DNA from: Myxococcaceae bacterium JPH2
GTDB taxonomy: Bacteria; Myxococcota; Myxococcia; Myxococcales; Myxococcaceae
Direction of reading: 5' to 3'
DNA length: 64,000 nt
Assembly (NCBI GenBank): GCA_016458225.1
Contig: JAEMGR010000001.1
Location: 868,001-932,000, forward strand
The notes beneath the pieces are model-generated. The model was given only the letters and a program-made list of their open reading frames with translations. It had not been told where the DNA came from and did not search any database. A program made the translations under genes and the position numbers. This document shows, piece by piece, positions 1-9,324 of this stretch (the stretch's first letter is position 1; each line of letters starts with the position of its first letter).

Positions 1-2
1 CC

Positions 3-2099
3 TATCAGGCCGCGTTCAGCGCCGAGCAGCTCCTCATCCGCACCTTCCGGCTGGATGCCGAGTGGGGCGCGCGCTGGCTGGGCACCTTCATCAAGGAGCG
101 TGGTGGCATCGAGGAGCCGAACCTGGGCGAGCACCTCTCCGATGAGGACCTACGCCTGACAGCACCGCAATTGCTCACGATCGCTCGCGCATGGTCCAAG
201 CGCGGACGCGGCGAAGCCATGCTCGGACTTGCCTCGAGCCTGGGCTCACGCATCGCGCTCGTCGCGGGTCTGCAAGAGCTGCTCGAGTCCGTGCGCGACA
301 CCACCCGTTCATACGTGTTGGCACTCGGCCTCACGCGCGGGATGGCGAAGAACGACCGTCCCCGCTTCGAGGCGAGTCTGGGCGCGACGATGCGGCGCTG
401 GTTCGACCAGGGTTGGGAGCAGAACATCGTCGAACTGGCATCGAGCGAGCCGAAAAGCCAAGCCCTCCACCCGGAGCTGATCGCGGGCTTGGAGCGCGTT
501 GCCCTGCACCTGGGCAACCACTCGGAGAGCGCCCTGATGGCGATGCGGCGCTTCGCGGTGCAGTCGTTCGACATGCTGGTCCCTCGCCTGCTGAAGCAGG
601 ATGCCAGCACCATCCAGTTCTCGGTCGTCCGCGACCACTTGCACAGGCGGAGGCAGGACCTTCTGGGGCCGTACCTGGACGGCCCGGTCATCCACGGCAA
701 GTTCGCCACGGGCACGACGCGATGGCTGCTGCCCTTCGATGCGGACTTCTTCCGATGGACCGAGGCGCAATGCACCGCATACTCGCGCGCGCTCGCGGAG
801 GTGTGCGCGGATCCGGAGCGCGACACGCCGGCATTGCTGACCGCGGTGACTCGGATGGCCGCGCTCGACTGGGCGCCCATGGAGGGCCTGTGCGCCCTGG
901 TGAACGACTCACGGCCGGTGGTGCAGGAGCGTGCCCTTCGGGTGATGGCGCGTTGTGACCAGGGGCAGGGGGCGCCCACGCTGGTGCGCAGTCTGGAGGG
1001 GAGCCTCGCGCGCATCGCCATCTATGGCCTGCGCCGCGCCTTCCATGGCATGCCTCCCGCGCGGGTGGTGGCGCTGCTGGCGGATGTTCCGCTGACGAAG
1101 GTCACCGTGGCCAAGGAGGTGGTGCGCCTATTGGGAGAGATGCGCTCGGACGCCGCCTATGCGCGCCTCGTCGAACTGGATGCGCAGCCGCTTCACCGCG
1201 ATGTGCGCATCGCCTTGCTCCGCGCCCTGTGGGACCACCTGGACCGCGAGCCGACCTGGGGAATCTTCGAACGCGCCGCCACGGGCAGCGACATGGTCAT
1301 GGCCACGCGCGTGGGAGACATCCCGGCCGACCGACTCACTGCCGAGACCGACACGCGCCTGTCCGCCGTCCTCGCCCTGGTGCTGGCGCGGCCCGAGCCG
1401 GAGGCCCGCATCGAGCTGCTTCAGCGCGCTCCCTTCTTGGCCATACGCGACCGCGCGCACGTCTTCCTGGATGCCTGCGGAACGCGGATCGCCTCGCCTT
1501 ATGACATCGAGGTGCAAGCCGCGACGACCGCGCTGCTCACCCGGAGTGACGAGCGCGTCATCTCGCGGCTGGAGCCGCACTTGAGGGCAGTGCTGTCCGA
1601 CCGGCGCGCGCTCCAAGTGGCGACGAGCCTGGTCCTCACGGACATGCGAGAATGGCGTCCCGTGTTCACCGAGGCCGCGCGCATCGCCGAGCGGGTCGTC
1701 AGCGAGGACCCTCGGCTCGTGGCGCTCCGCGTGCGTTGTGCCGCGGCGGGACTGGAGCCGCTGGACTTCGCCGCGCGCATCGCGGAGCTGGGGGAGGCGG
1801 GCCTGCTCGACGCCAACGCGCAAGCGGCCTGCCACGCCGAGGTGGAGCGGCTCCCGCTCGAAGCGCTGGACTCGGTGGGTGCGCGGCTCCGCGCCAGCTC
1901 CAGCGCGGAGGCCCGGCGCGTGGCGCTGGGGTGCCTCGTGCGCGACGCCGGGCCTCGGCGCGGATGGACGCCCGAGAAGCTCGCCGCGCTCGAGACGCTC
2001 CAGGCGGACCCGTCGCCGCTCGTGTCGGGAGCGGCGCAGTTCGTGTTCCCGCCCCGTGAGCTGGCCGCGCACGCTCGGCTGGGCACGCCGAGCGACTGA
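3..2099 (+). CDS. HEAT-repeat-like hypothetical protein (5' end outside window)
   Basis: The reading frame is already open at base 3 and runs to TGA at 2097-2099, so at least 698 residues are present and the true start lies upstream. A TTG at 171 is only an internal codon: the sequence before it (with stretches such as SAEQLLIRTFRLD) has the same Leu/Ala/Arg/Glu-rich composition as the rest. The protein is a succession of amphipathic helices, several in the rhythm of HEAT or ARM repeats (for example around residues 375-400). No signal peptide, membrane segment or catalytic motif is visible. Such solenoids usually act as protein-binding scaffolds; the partner here is unknown. The lack of a named family is my limit, not evidence of novelty. 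Confidence 0.8.
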   Translation, partial: YQAAFSAEQLLIRTFRLDAEWGARWLGTFIKERGGIEEPNLGEHLSDEDLRLTAPQLLTIARAWSKRGRGEAMLGLASSLGSRIALVAGLQELLESVRDTTRSYVLALGLTRGMAKNDRPRFEASLGATMRRWFDQGWEQNIVELASSEPKSQALHPELIAGLERVALHLGNHSESALMAMRRFAVQSFDMLVPRLLKQDASTIQFSVVRDHLHRRRQDLLGPYLDGPVIHGKFATGTTRWLLPFDADFFRWTEAQCTAYSRALAEVCADPERDTPALLTAVTRMAALDWAPMEGLCALVNDSRPVVQERALRVMARCDQGQGAPTLVRSLEGSLARIAIYGLRRAFHGMPPARVVALLADVPLTKVTVAKEVVRLLGEMRSDAAYARLVELDAQPLHRDVRIALLRALWDHLDREPTWGIFERAATGSDMVMATRVGDIPADRLTAETDTRLSAVLALVLARPEPEARIELLQRAPFLAIRDRAHVFLDACGTRIASPYDIEVQAATTALLTRSDERVISRLEPHLRAVLSDRRALQVATSLVLTDMREWRPVFTEAARIAERVVSEDPRLVALRVRCAAAGLEPLDFAARIAELGEAGLLDANAQAACHAEVERLPLEALDSVGARLRASSSAEARRVALGCLVRDAGPRRGWTPEKLAALETLQADPSPLVSGAAQFVFPPRELAAHARLGTPSD

Positions 2100-2163
2100 C
2101 CCCGCCCGGGGCATCGCGCCTTGCGCAGCGGACATCTGCGCCGAGCAACGGACCTCGCGCGAG

Positions 2164-2394
2164 TCAGCTCGCCTTGCGCGCGGACACCTGCCCCGAGCGA
2201 CGCCGCGTCGGCGCCACCTCCGATGGCACGCCGGGCCCCATCCGGTCCGGCAGCCACGCCACGGAGTCCGGCAACGTGGCGGGCTTGCGCTTCGCGGGAG
2301 ACTTCCGCCCCGACTTGCGCGCCACGGACTTGTGCTTGCGCGTGGGCGCAGGCCACACCGACACATCCAGCCAGAACAGCATCCACAGCATCAC
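2164..2394 (-). CDS. small hydrophobic/basic protein, uncertain
   Basis: A 76-residue frame begins with an aromatic, hydrophobic segment (MLWMLFWLDVSVW), followed by a strongly basic stretch (RKHKSVARKSGRKSPAKRK) and a Pro/Arg-rich tail. An upstream in-frame ATG would add 21 residues (to 2457). It is the only plausible gene in the 479-base gap between the HEAT-like gene (ends 2099) and the AraC regulator (starts 2579). The composition could suit a small membrane-associated or nucleic-acid-binding protein. I do not recognise the family, and a chance frame in GC-rich DNA cannot be excluded. The rest of the gap holds nothing I can name. Confidence 0.4.
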   Translation of the reverse strand: MMLWMLFWLDVSVWPAPTRKHKSVARKSGRKSPAKRKPATLPDSVAWLPDRMGPGVPSEVAPTRRRSGQVSARKAS

Positions 2395-2578
2395 GTCCTC
2401 CACGGGCCCCGGACACGCGGGCGCCACTCCAGGGCGCTCGCCCCGGCTACGGCGCATACCTTGCGACGGGGCCGTGACAGCCTCATGTCAGCTATCCGCG
2501 AGGCCTGTTCCGCCCGAGGGCATCCCTACGAAATCCTTGTCGCCGGCCCACCCAGCGCGGTGTGCTGACAGCGTGTCC

Positions 2579-3547
2579 ATGCGCGCCGTGACCTCCGCCG
2601 CCCTCCCCCTGAAAGACCACGCCCTCGAGGAGGACCCCGAGCTCGAGCGCGCCGCCCTCTTCCACAAGCTGGAGCGCGCCGCCGAGCAGCTCCGCCCCGA
2701 GCGGACCGGCGGCATGGACCCATGTGAGGTCCCACTGGCGCGGCTCGGTGTCTATGTCGCGTGGAACCGCGAGCGCTTCCGTCACCTGGACTTCACGCGC
2801 CCACTGCTGGCCATCATCTGCCGCGGCCACAAGGAGGTGCAGCACGAGGGCCGCCGCTTCGCGGTCCCCACGGGGAGCGCGCTCGTGTTGCCCGGCCCCA
2901 TGAGCCTGAGCATCACCAACGTCCCGCACCAAGGGGAGTACCGCGCGTTCGTCATGGACGTCTCGCCCGAGGTGGGTGCCCAGCTCCAGCAGCACCACCC
3001 CTCGCTGTGCGTGTCCCCCACCTTCGGCGCCTTCTCCCCGGACAAGCCCCATGTGCTGAAGCCGAACCGCTCGGCGCTCCTGGCCCTGCTGCACTACTGC
3101 CAGAGCATCCCCGAGGTGGAGACGCACGCCACCGTGCTGCGGCACCGCCTGGAAGACGTGCTGCTGAGCCTGTCTGTCCAGTACCGCGGCCTGTCCGAGG
3201 AGCCCGCGCCTCGCTCCCACTTCCGCCAGGACCCCATCCTCGCCGTGCGCCAGTGGCTCCGCCGAGGACTCGCGGAGACGCCGCGCGCCACGCAGGTGGC
3301 CCGGCAGTTCGGCGTGAGCGAGGCGACGCTGCGGCGCCAGCTCTCGTCCCAAGGCACCACGCTGCGCCAGCTCCTGCTGGAGGAGCGCATGTCGCTGGCC
3401 CACTCGCTGCTGGCGGATCCCCGGCTGGCCATCGCCGAAGTGGCGCAGCGCTGCGGCTACACCTCGCCCGCGAAGTTCAGCCGCCGGTACCGCCACTGGG
3501 CCGGAGTCCCACGCACCCGAGCCCGAGCGGACCGGGCACTTCTTTGA
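2579..3547 (+). CDS. AraC-family transcriptional regulator
   Basis: A 322-residue DNA-binding regulator. Residues ~45-165 resemble the N-terminal AraC-type ligand-binding arm (a cupin-like stretch with HLDFTRPLLAIICRGHKEV and LVLPGPMS). Residues ~230-315 form the double helix-turn-helix: first HTH around ARQFGVSEATLRRQL, second around IAEVAQRCGYTSPAKFSRRYR, which matches the AraC signature ending in the Phe-x-Arg-x-Tyr/Phe-Arg pattern. The ATG at 2579 starts just before the first predicted domain; the frame is open further upstream, but those codons lack family character. An ATG at 2714 is a less likely alternative. The lipoprotein gene downstream (3636) is on the same strand 88 bases away and may be a target, but no operator is obvious. 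Confidence 0.85.
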   Translation: MRAVTSAALPLKDHALEEDPELERAALFHKLERAAEQLRPERTGGMDPCEVPLARLGVYVAWNRERFRHLDFTRPLLAIICRGHKEVQHEGRRFAVPTGSALVLPGPMSLSITNVPHQGEYRAFVMDVSPEVGAQLQQHHPSLCVSPTFGAFSPDKPHVLKPNRSALLALLHYCQSIPEVETHATVLRHRLEDVLLSLSVQYRGLSEEPAPRSHFRQDPILAVRQWLRRGLAETPRATQVARQFGVSEATLRRQLSSQGTTLRQLLLEERMSLAHSLLADPRLAIAEVAQRCGYTSPAKFSRRYRHWAGVPRTRARADRALL

Positions 3548-3635
3548 GCGGCGCGGGAACGCGAGCCCGAACGCCATTCCCTATGAGTCCCTCCACGCGC
3601 CGCCGACTTCCCGGCGGAGCGCGCCAGGGACTCCC

Positions 3636-4553
3636 ATGCGCACCTCTCACCTCCTCTGCTTCACGCTGCTGCTCGCGGGCTGCGACGACTCGCCGCCGAC
3701 GACGCCCCCGCCGTCGCTGCCCTCCCCCATCGTCGTCCAGGGCTTCTCCTCGCCCGAGTCCGCGCTTCACGACCCCGAGGCGGACGTCTACCTGGTCAGC
3801 AACATGTCGGGGAACCCGCTCGTCGCGGACGACGATGGCTTCATCTCGCGCGTCTCGCCGGACGGCACCGTCCAGAACCTCGCGTGGATTGACGGCCGGA
3901 GCGCCGACGTCCACCTCGATGCCCCCAAGGGCATGGCGCTCTCGGGCGACGTGCTCTACGTCTCCGACATCGCCGTCGTGAGGCGCTTCGATCGCCACAC
4001 GGGTCGGCAGCTCAGCGACATCACCCTCGAAGGCGCCACGTTCATCAACGACCTGGTCAGCGCGCCGGATGGCTCGGTGTACGCGTCCGACATGGGGTAT
4101 CGCGACAACGGCGGCGCCTTCGAGCCCACTGGCACCGACGCCATCTACCAAATCCGCCCGGACGGCTCGGTGCGCACGGTGGCCAAGGGCGAGGCGCTCG
4201 GTCATCCCAACGGCGTCGAGTGGAAGGACGGCTTGCTCGTCGCCACGATGGGCACGGGCGACGTCTACCGGCTCTCCGCCGAGGGCACGCGAAGCGCCGT
4301 GCAGCACATGCCGGCGGGGCAGCTCGACGGAATCGTCGCCTTGGCTGACGGACGGGTCGTCCTCTCGAGCTGGGACGCGGGCGACCTGCTCGTGGGCCGA
4401 GAGGGCGGCACCTACTCGACCACCGCGACGAAGCAGATGGGGGTCGCGGACATCGGGTTGGACGCGCGTCGTCAGCGGCTGCTGCTGCCCATGCTGCTCG
4501 ACAACTCGCTGCGCATCGAGACCCTCGACACGGCGCTCGCCCCCGCGCACTGA
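3636..4553 (+). CDS. SMP-30/gluconolactonase-like beta-propeller lipoprotein
   Basis: 305 residues. The N-terminus is a lipoprotein signal peptide with lipobox LAGC (Cys16), so the mature protein should be lipid-anchored in the envelope. The rest is made of short repeats of the NHL/SMP-30 six-bladed beta-propeller type: repeated Asp-Gly-Ser/Thr-Val turns (PDGTVQNL, PDGSVYASD, PDGSVRTV), and the characteristic HPNGVEW and DGIVALADGRVVLSSW segments of SMP-30/gluconolactonase-like proteins. Substrate is unknown; family members hydrolyse lactones or simply bind ligands. A Pro/Thr-rich linker (residues ~20-32) follows the lipidated Cys. It stands alone between AraC (ends 3547) and the convergent peroxiredoxin gene. 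Confidence 0.85.
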   Translation: MRTSHLLCFTLLLAGCDDSPPTTPPPSLPSPIVVQGFSSPESALHDPEADVYLVSNMSGNPLVADDDGFISRVSPDGTVQNLAWIDGRSADVHLDAPKGMALSGDVLYVSDIAVVRRFDRHTGRQLSDITLEGATFINDLVSAPDGSVYASDMGYRDNGGAFEPTGTDAIYQIRPDGSVRTVAKGEALGHPNGVEWKDGLLVATMGTGDVYRLSAEGTRSAVQHMPAGQLDGIVALADGRVVLSSWDAGDLLVGREGGTYSTTATKQMGVADIGLDARRQRLLLPMLLDNSLRIETLDTALAPAH

Positions 4554-4621
4554 AGCCTTGCCGCACGGTGCACACCCGGGAGTGCGCCATGCGTCCCGGG
4601 GGTCGTGCGCCGGGTGCTCGG

Positions 4622-5152
4622 CTACTTCGTCCCGGCGTCGCTGGGGCTGAAGGCGGGCGCGGCCGGCTTGCGCAGCGGACACGCGGTGATGGCGCCGGTC
4701 GGATCGACGGCGTCACCGCCCGAGTCCACCTTGAGGATCTTCCGCCCCTCGCCCACGGTGAACGTGTAGCGCTTGGCCAGCGACAGCACCGGCATCTTCA
4801 CGTCGTATGCGCCGACGAGCTTCCCCTCGGGGTCGGGGATGAACGGGAACGGCGCCTTCAAGTCCGTCTTGAAGCGCGTGAGCGTCTCCGCGTCGTCCAT
4901 GGAGATGGCGAGCACCTGGCCCTGGAGCTTCTCCACCTCGGCGTACCGGTCCTTGTAGGCCGTCAGTTCCTTCGTGCAGCCGCTCGTGAAGGCCTTGGGG
5001 AAGAAGGCCACGATGACCGGGCCCTGCTTCACCATCTCCGACAGCGTGTGCACGGCGCCGGTGGTGTCCTTCACCGTGAAGTCCGGGGCAACTTCGCCCA
5101 CCTGGGGAATGGCCGCGCTGACCAGACCCGCCACGAGCAAGGGAATGAGCAT
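4622..5152 (-). CDS. exported peroxiredoxin (AhpC/TSA, BCP-like)
   Basis: About 176 residues. The start at 5152 is preferred because it begins a clean signal peptide ([14 protein letters not shown], then IPQVG); an in-frame ATG at 5188 would add 12 residues. The thioredoxin fold opens with [14 protein letters not shown], and the peroxidatic Cys lies in [12 protein letters not shown], the P-x-(3)-T/S-x-x-C motif of peroxiredoxins. A second Cys near the C-terminus (ITACPL) could be the resolving residue, although BCP-type proteins usually resolve within the first helix. Predicted role: reduction of hydrogen or organic peroxides in the periplasm or at the membrane. It lies 51 bases downstream of the amidohydrolase gene on the same strand and may be cotranscribed with it. 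Confidence 0.88.
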   Translation of the reverse strand: MLIPLLVAGLVSAAIPQVGEVAPDFTVKDTTGAVHTLSEMVKQGPVIVAFFPKAFTSGCTKELTAYKDRYAEVEKLQGQVLAISMDDAETLTRFKTDLKAPFPFIPDPEGKLVGAYDVKMPVLSLAKRYTFTVGEGRKILKVDSGGDAVDPTGAITACPLRKPAAPAFSPSDAGTK

Positions 5153-5203
5153 GGCGGGGACTTGAAGGCGTTCCCGCGTGGATTGCAAGCCGGCCCGAGA
5201 GCC

Positions 5204-6490
5204 CTACCCCGCTTCGGCCATGCGGCCCCACACCGAGGCAGCGGCCTCGCGCGCCTGCTCGGCCACCACCGTGGGGTTGACCGACAGCGGCCGGCGCGCC
5301 CACACGCGCCACACCCCATCCACCATCACCGCCTCGACGTGGCGGCTGCCCAGCCCGTACACCACGTGCCACGCGAGGTTGCCCGCCGCGAGCGGCGTGG
5401 GCGGCTGGTAGTCGAGCACCAGCAGGTCCGCCAGCGCGCCCTCGCGCATGGGCCCGATGGCCGCCTCGAACACCTGCGACGCCAGCCGATGCCCGTTGGT
5501 GAGATAGCGCAGCACGTCGATGGGCTGGCCCGCCTCGCGCGAGCGCAGGTAGGCGGCCTGCGCCTCGGCGAAGAGGTCCGCGGAGACGCCATCCGCGCCC
5601 AGCGTGGCGCGCGCGCCGAACTTCAGCGCCGGCGCGTAGCCCACTTCCAACCCCTGGTTCGAGCGCGGCGTGTGGACAATCCACGAGCCCGTCGCGATGA
5701 CCTGCGCGAGGTCCGCCCACGCCAGGTGCCCCACGTGGGCCAGCAGCGTGCGCGGCGAGAGGAGATTCGCGTTCAGCAACCGCGCCACGGGCGAGGCCCC
5801 ATGCCGCTCCAGGGAGAGCCGCTCGTCGAGCGGGTCCTCCGCCAGCGGCACGTGCAGGCCGGTGCCCGTGGCGTGCAGCGCTTCCGACAGCCCTTGGAAC
5901 GCGTCATCGGACAGCGTGAAGCTGGGACCCGCGCCCACCTGGCCTCGGAAGCGGCCCTTGGCCTTCTTCGCGAAGCTGACGGTTTCCTCCAAGCCCTCCT
6001 CGCGCCCGACCGCGCCCACGCGGTCCGACACCGCGTAGGACAGCACGCCGCGCACCCCGACCTCGTGGAGCCCGCGCGCCAGCCGCACCAGCGAGCCCGC
6101 CACCGCCTTCGGAGATGAGTGCAGGTCCAGCAGCGTGGTGGTGCCGCACTGGAGCGCCTCCAGACCGCCCGCGGTGCCGGCCACCTGCACCGCGTCCAGG
6201 TCCAGGGCGTTCTCGTAGCGCCAGCGCACTCGCTCCAGGGACTCTTGATAGGTCTCCAGCGCGGGCTGCGGCATGCCCCGACCGAGCATCATGTGCAGCC
6301 GATGGTGCGCGCTCACCAGCCCCGGGAAGACGAGCTTGCCGGACAAGGCGACGACCTCGTCATCGGGCCTCGGTTGGAGGTCCGGCCCCCGCGCCGCGAT
6401 GCGGTCTCCTTCGATACGAAGGTCCACGCGCTCCACCAGCGCGGGTTCCAGCTCGACGACGTATCCACCCTTGAGGACGGTGCCCAACAT
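5204..6490 (-). CDS. SsnA-like amidohydrolase with incomplete metal site
   Basis: 428 residues of the metal-dependent amidohydrolase superfamily, closest in my judgement to SsnA (selenium-metabolism-associated putative aminohydrolase). Shared features are the LHSSPKAVAGSL segment, HTPRSNQGLEVGY, TLGADGVSADLF, and the C-terminal QAREAAASVWGRM. The start ATG (6488-6490) precedes the small beta domain directly. Metal ligands: the HxH at the end of strand 1 reads H62-H63-R64, so the second His is Arg. The next ligand, normally His three residues before the conserved Glu (HxHxxE), is Pro215 (LHVPLAE). His252 and Asp300 remain. The reading was checked on the DNA. The protein may therefore be catalytically dead or bind one metal differently. 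Neighbour: an exported peroxiredoxin on the same strand. Confidence 0.85.
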   Translation of the reverse strand: MLGTVLKGGYVVELEPALVERVDLRIEGDRIAARGPDLQPRPDDEVVALSGKLVFPGLVSAHHRLHMMLGRGMPQPALETYQESLERVRWRYENALDLDAVQVAGTAGGLEALQCGTTTLLDLHSSPKAVAGSLVRLARGLHEVGVRGVLSYAVSDRVGAVGREEGLEETVSFAKKAKGRFRGQVGAGPSFTLSDDAFQGLSEALHATGTGLHVPLAEDPLDERLSLERHGASPVARLLNANLLSPRTLLAHVGHLAWADLAQVIATGSWIVHTPRSNQGLEVGYAPALKFGARATLGADGVSADLFAEAQAAYLRSREAGQPIDVLRYLTNGHRLASQVFEAAIGPMREGALADLLVLDYQPPTPLAAGNLAWHVVYGLGSRHVEAVMVDGVWRVWARRPLSVNPTVVAEQAREAAASVWGRMAEAG

Positions 6491-6906
6491 CCCTCCAGCA
6501 GACGCAGCGACTGAGTGCCTGACGGTCCCCGCCCCAAGACCCAAACGGAATGCTCCGACGTTAGCACTCCCCCTGAGCCCTGGCGCGCACTGGAAGGGAG
6601 TGCACCCACATGCGGCGCGGCCACGACCCTCGGTGTGCGAAACGTACGTGTCACATCCCCACATCAGGGGGTCGTTTCCGCCCCGGTGTCCCGCCCATCC
6701 AAGCCGTGGAGGTGGGACCTCGGTGCGTGTCCGGACACCTGAGCGGGGGCTGATCCACGCGTCGCCACGAGTGAGCCGGGCACTTCCAGGTCGCAGGCGG
6801 CGCGCCGGGGAACATGTGGGCATCGCGCCTGCCGACAGGGCGGTCGATCAAGCCGTGCAGAAGGAGATTGGGAAGCGGAGCCGCTGCTACGTAGACTGCC
6901 CCCACC
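6491..6906 (+). other. intergenic region between divergent genes
   Basis: 416 bases separate the divergent amidohydrolase and kinase starts. Coding bias is absent in every frame. I see an 8-bp palindrome ACGTACGT near 6641 but no convincing promoter, repeat or RNA gene. It must hold the promoters for both flanking genes. Confidence 0.4.
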
Positions 6907-9012
6907 GTGGAGCCGTCGGAGCAGAGCCTGTATTGGGTGGGCCGCTACCGCCTGAGCGCGCGCATCGCGACGGGTGGCATGGCCGAGGTGTACCTGGGCC
7001 GCCGCATCGAAGAGGACGGGCGGCATGGGCCCGCGGTCGCGGTGAAGCGGTTGATGCCGCATCTCGCCTCGGACCGCCGCATCGTGCAGATGTTCCTCAA
7101 CGAGGCGCGCATCACCGCGCAGGTGCGCCACCCGCACGTCGTCACCATCCTGGAGCTGGGCATGGAGGGCACCGAGCCCTTCATCGCCATGGAGTTGCTG
7201 GAGGGTCGCTCGTTCGCGGAGGTGCGCCAGGAGGCCGCCGAGCGCGGGCAGCGCGTGCCGCTGGGCCTGACGCTGCGGGTGCTCGTGGATGCGTGCCGAG
7301 GACTGGACGCCGCGCATCGCGCCGTGGACGAGAGCGGCCGGCCGCTGCGCATCGTTCATCGCGACTTCACGCCCGACAACATCCATGTGGGCACCAATGG
7401 CGCGGTGAAGGTCATCGACTTCGGCATCGCCAAGGCGGACGCGCTGGGCTCGGGCACGGAGCCGGGGACGCTCAAGGGCAAGTTCTTCTACATGTCGCCG
7501 GAGATGATCGCCGGCCGCTCGGTGGACCACCGCGCGGACATCTTCGCCGCGGGCGTCATGCTGTACGAGCAGCTGTGCGGACGGCGGCCCTTCACGGGGA
7601 TGAACGCCGAAGAGGTCCTCACGCGCATCGCCGAGGGACGCCCGCGCCCGCCCACCGCGTTCGACCCGTCCGTGCCGCCCGCGCTGGAGATGGTGTGCCT
7701 CACCGCGCTCGCGCGCGACCCGGCCGCGCGGTTCGACAGCCTCCAGTCCTTCATCGATGCCCTGGAGTCCATCGGAGGCCAGGCCGAGGTCTCCACGCCC
7801 GCGCAGGTGGCGGCCTACGTGGACGTGCTGTTCCCGCCCGGCACCGACCCCAAGCGGCTGGCGCTGCGGCGTGCGCGGCTCGCGGATCCCTCCCACTCGG
7901 GGACGCCGCCCAACCAGGGCATCGTGCCCCCCAGCTATGCGGCGACGATCCCCGCCGCGATCCTCCCGCCTCCGGGCGTCGCGGGCTCGCCTCCGCCTGA
8001 GCCTGCCACCCCACCGCGCGCGGCGTCGCCCTCGCGCATCGAGGACGCGTCCGCCGGGGAGTCGTCTCGGGGACGCGGCAAGCGTGTGGCGGGGGTCCTG
8101 GGTGGACTGTTGCTGGTGGGTGCGCTGGGCGGCGGCGCGACGTGGTACCTCCGCCAGCCAGGCACGCCCCCCACCGAGAAGCTCGCGCTGGCCGAGGCGG
8201 CCACCACCCCCGAGACGCGCGTCGCCGCCCTGAGTGGACTGGGGACGGACGCACGCGCGACCGCGGTGGAGCTGGCCCGTGCGAGCGCGCTGTTGCTGGC
8301 CTCGGGTGCGCACGCGAAGGCGTTGGAGTTGGCGGAGGCCTATGCCGCGCGCTTCCCGCAGGACGTGGAGGCCCATCTGCTCGCCGCGAGAGCGGCCACC
8401 GAGCTGCGCATGGGCAAGCGCGCGGAGCATGCCCTCGACGTGGCGGCCTCGCTGGCCCCCAAGGACCTCCGCGTCCCGCTGGCCCTCACCGAGCTGCGCG
8501 AGCGCCAAGGCGATGTGCCGGGCGCACTGGCCACGCTGGCGAAGGCCTATACCCAAGCGCCCAATCACTCCGACGTGGCACCGCGCTACGGGCGCATGCT
8601 GTCGCGCGCGAGCCGACTGGACGAGGCCGCGACCGTTCTGTCCAATTGGACGCGCGAGCACGAGGATCCCGAGTCCCTCGCGGAGCTGGGCTTCGTGCGC
8701 TTCCGCCAGGAGCGCGTGGACGAAGCCGCGGCGCTGCTGAAGCGAGCGGTGCGAAAGGGGCCACAGCTCGCCGAGGCGCACTACTACCTGGGTGCCATCC
8801 TCTTCCGTCAGGGCGACGCGAGCGGCGCCGAGCGCGCCTATCGGGAAGCGGAGCGCCTCGCGCCGCAGGACCCGCGAGCACTGGCCGCGCGCTGCCAGCT
8901 CCACGCGCACGCGGGAGACGCCGCCGCCGTGGCCGAGGTCAAGCGAGCCCTCACGGAGCGCTTCCCCGAACGCGCGGAAGCCCTGGCCGCCGAGTGCAAG
9001 TCGGGGAACTGA
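6907..9012 (+). CDS. Ser/Thr protein kinase with transmembrane segment and TPR domain
   Basis: 701 residues from a GTG start. Hanks-type kinase domain at ~14-285: glycine loop IATGGMAEVYLG, ATP-binding Lys47, catalytic loop HRDFTPDN (151-158), Mg-binding DFG (171-173), activation-segment SPE (197-199). The catalytic loop has Phe-Thr-Pro-Asp where Leu-Lys-Pro-Glu/Ala is usual; the catalytic Asp and Asn are kept but the usual Lys is not. A Pro/Ser-rich linker (~330-385) leads to one membrane helix (VLGGLLLVGALGGGATWYL, ~396-415). The C-terminal ~280 residues are helical TPR-like repeats (LAEAHYYLGAILFRQGDASGAERAY). Topology predicts a cytoplasmic kinase and an extracytoplasmic TPR region that could sense or bind envelope proteins. 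This architecture is common in myxobacteria. Confidence 0.92.
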   Translation: MEPSEQSLYWVGRYRLSARIATGGMAEVYLGRRIEEDGRHGPAVAVKRLMPHLASDRRIVQMFLNEARITAQVRHPHVVTILELGMEGTEPFIAMELLEGRSFAEVRQEAAERGQRVPLGLTLRVLVDACRGLDAAHRAVDESGRPLRIVHRDFTPDNIHVGTNGAVKVIDFGIAKADALGSGTEPGTLKGKFFYMSPEMIAGRSVDHRADIFAAGVMLYEQLCGRRPFTGMNAEEVLTRIAEGRPRPPTAFDPSVPPALEMVCLTALARDPAARFDSLQSFIDALESIGGQAEVSTPAQVAAYVDVLFPPGTDPKRLALRRARLADPSHSGTPPNQGIVPPSYAATIPAAILPPPGVAGSPPPEPATPPRAASPSRIEDASAGESSRGRGKRVAGVLGGLLLVGALGGGATWYLRQPGTPPTEKLALAEAATTPETRVAALSGLGTDARATAVELARASALLLASGAHAKALELAEAYAARFPQDVEAHLLAARAATELRMGKRAEHALDVAASLAPKDLRVPLALTELRERQGDVPGALATLAKAYTQAPNHSDVAPRYGRMLSRASRLDEAATVLSNWTREHEDPESLAELGFVRFRQERVDEAAALLKRAVRKGPQLAEAHYYLGAILFRQGDASGAERAYREAERLAPQDPRALAARCQLHAHAGDAAAVAEVKRALTERFPERAEALAAECKSGN

Positions 9013-9324
9013 GCGCGCGCCGCGCGCGGGGGTGACGAGCCCTCGCGACGCAGTCCTCTCGAATCAGCGCCGCGGCATTGGCGGGTGGGGAGCGCGCGAC
9101 TGGCTCAGCATCCGCGCCGCGACCTCGACGGATTGGGAGTAGGCGGCCCGTTCAGCAACACGCGACCCTCCGGCTCGCCCCTTGTGGGCGGCTGGCGAGA
9201 GACAGTGACTTCATGGGCAACGCCCTGTCCCATGTCCGACACGACCTCCTCCGGTTGCATGGGAGTGGTCCACCGCGCACGGGGGCGGGTGCATGCCGGC
9301 ACGCCAGGAGATAAACCGGAGCCC
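9013..9324 (+). other. intergenic region
   Basis: 312 bases between the kinase gene and the esterase gene. No reading frame has coding character. The only structure I see is a weak 6-bp inverted repeat (CATGGG/CCCATG) at 9212-9234. Confidence 0.35.

Noticed and set aside
6664-8910. Long minus-strand open frame of 748 codons opposite the kinase-TPR gene
   Set aside because: It is a mirror of the GC-rich codon pattern of the kinase gene; its translation is Arg/Gly/His-rich with no recognisable domain.
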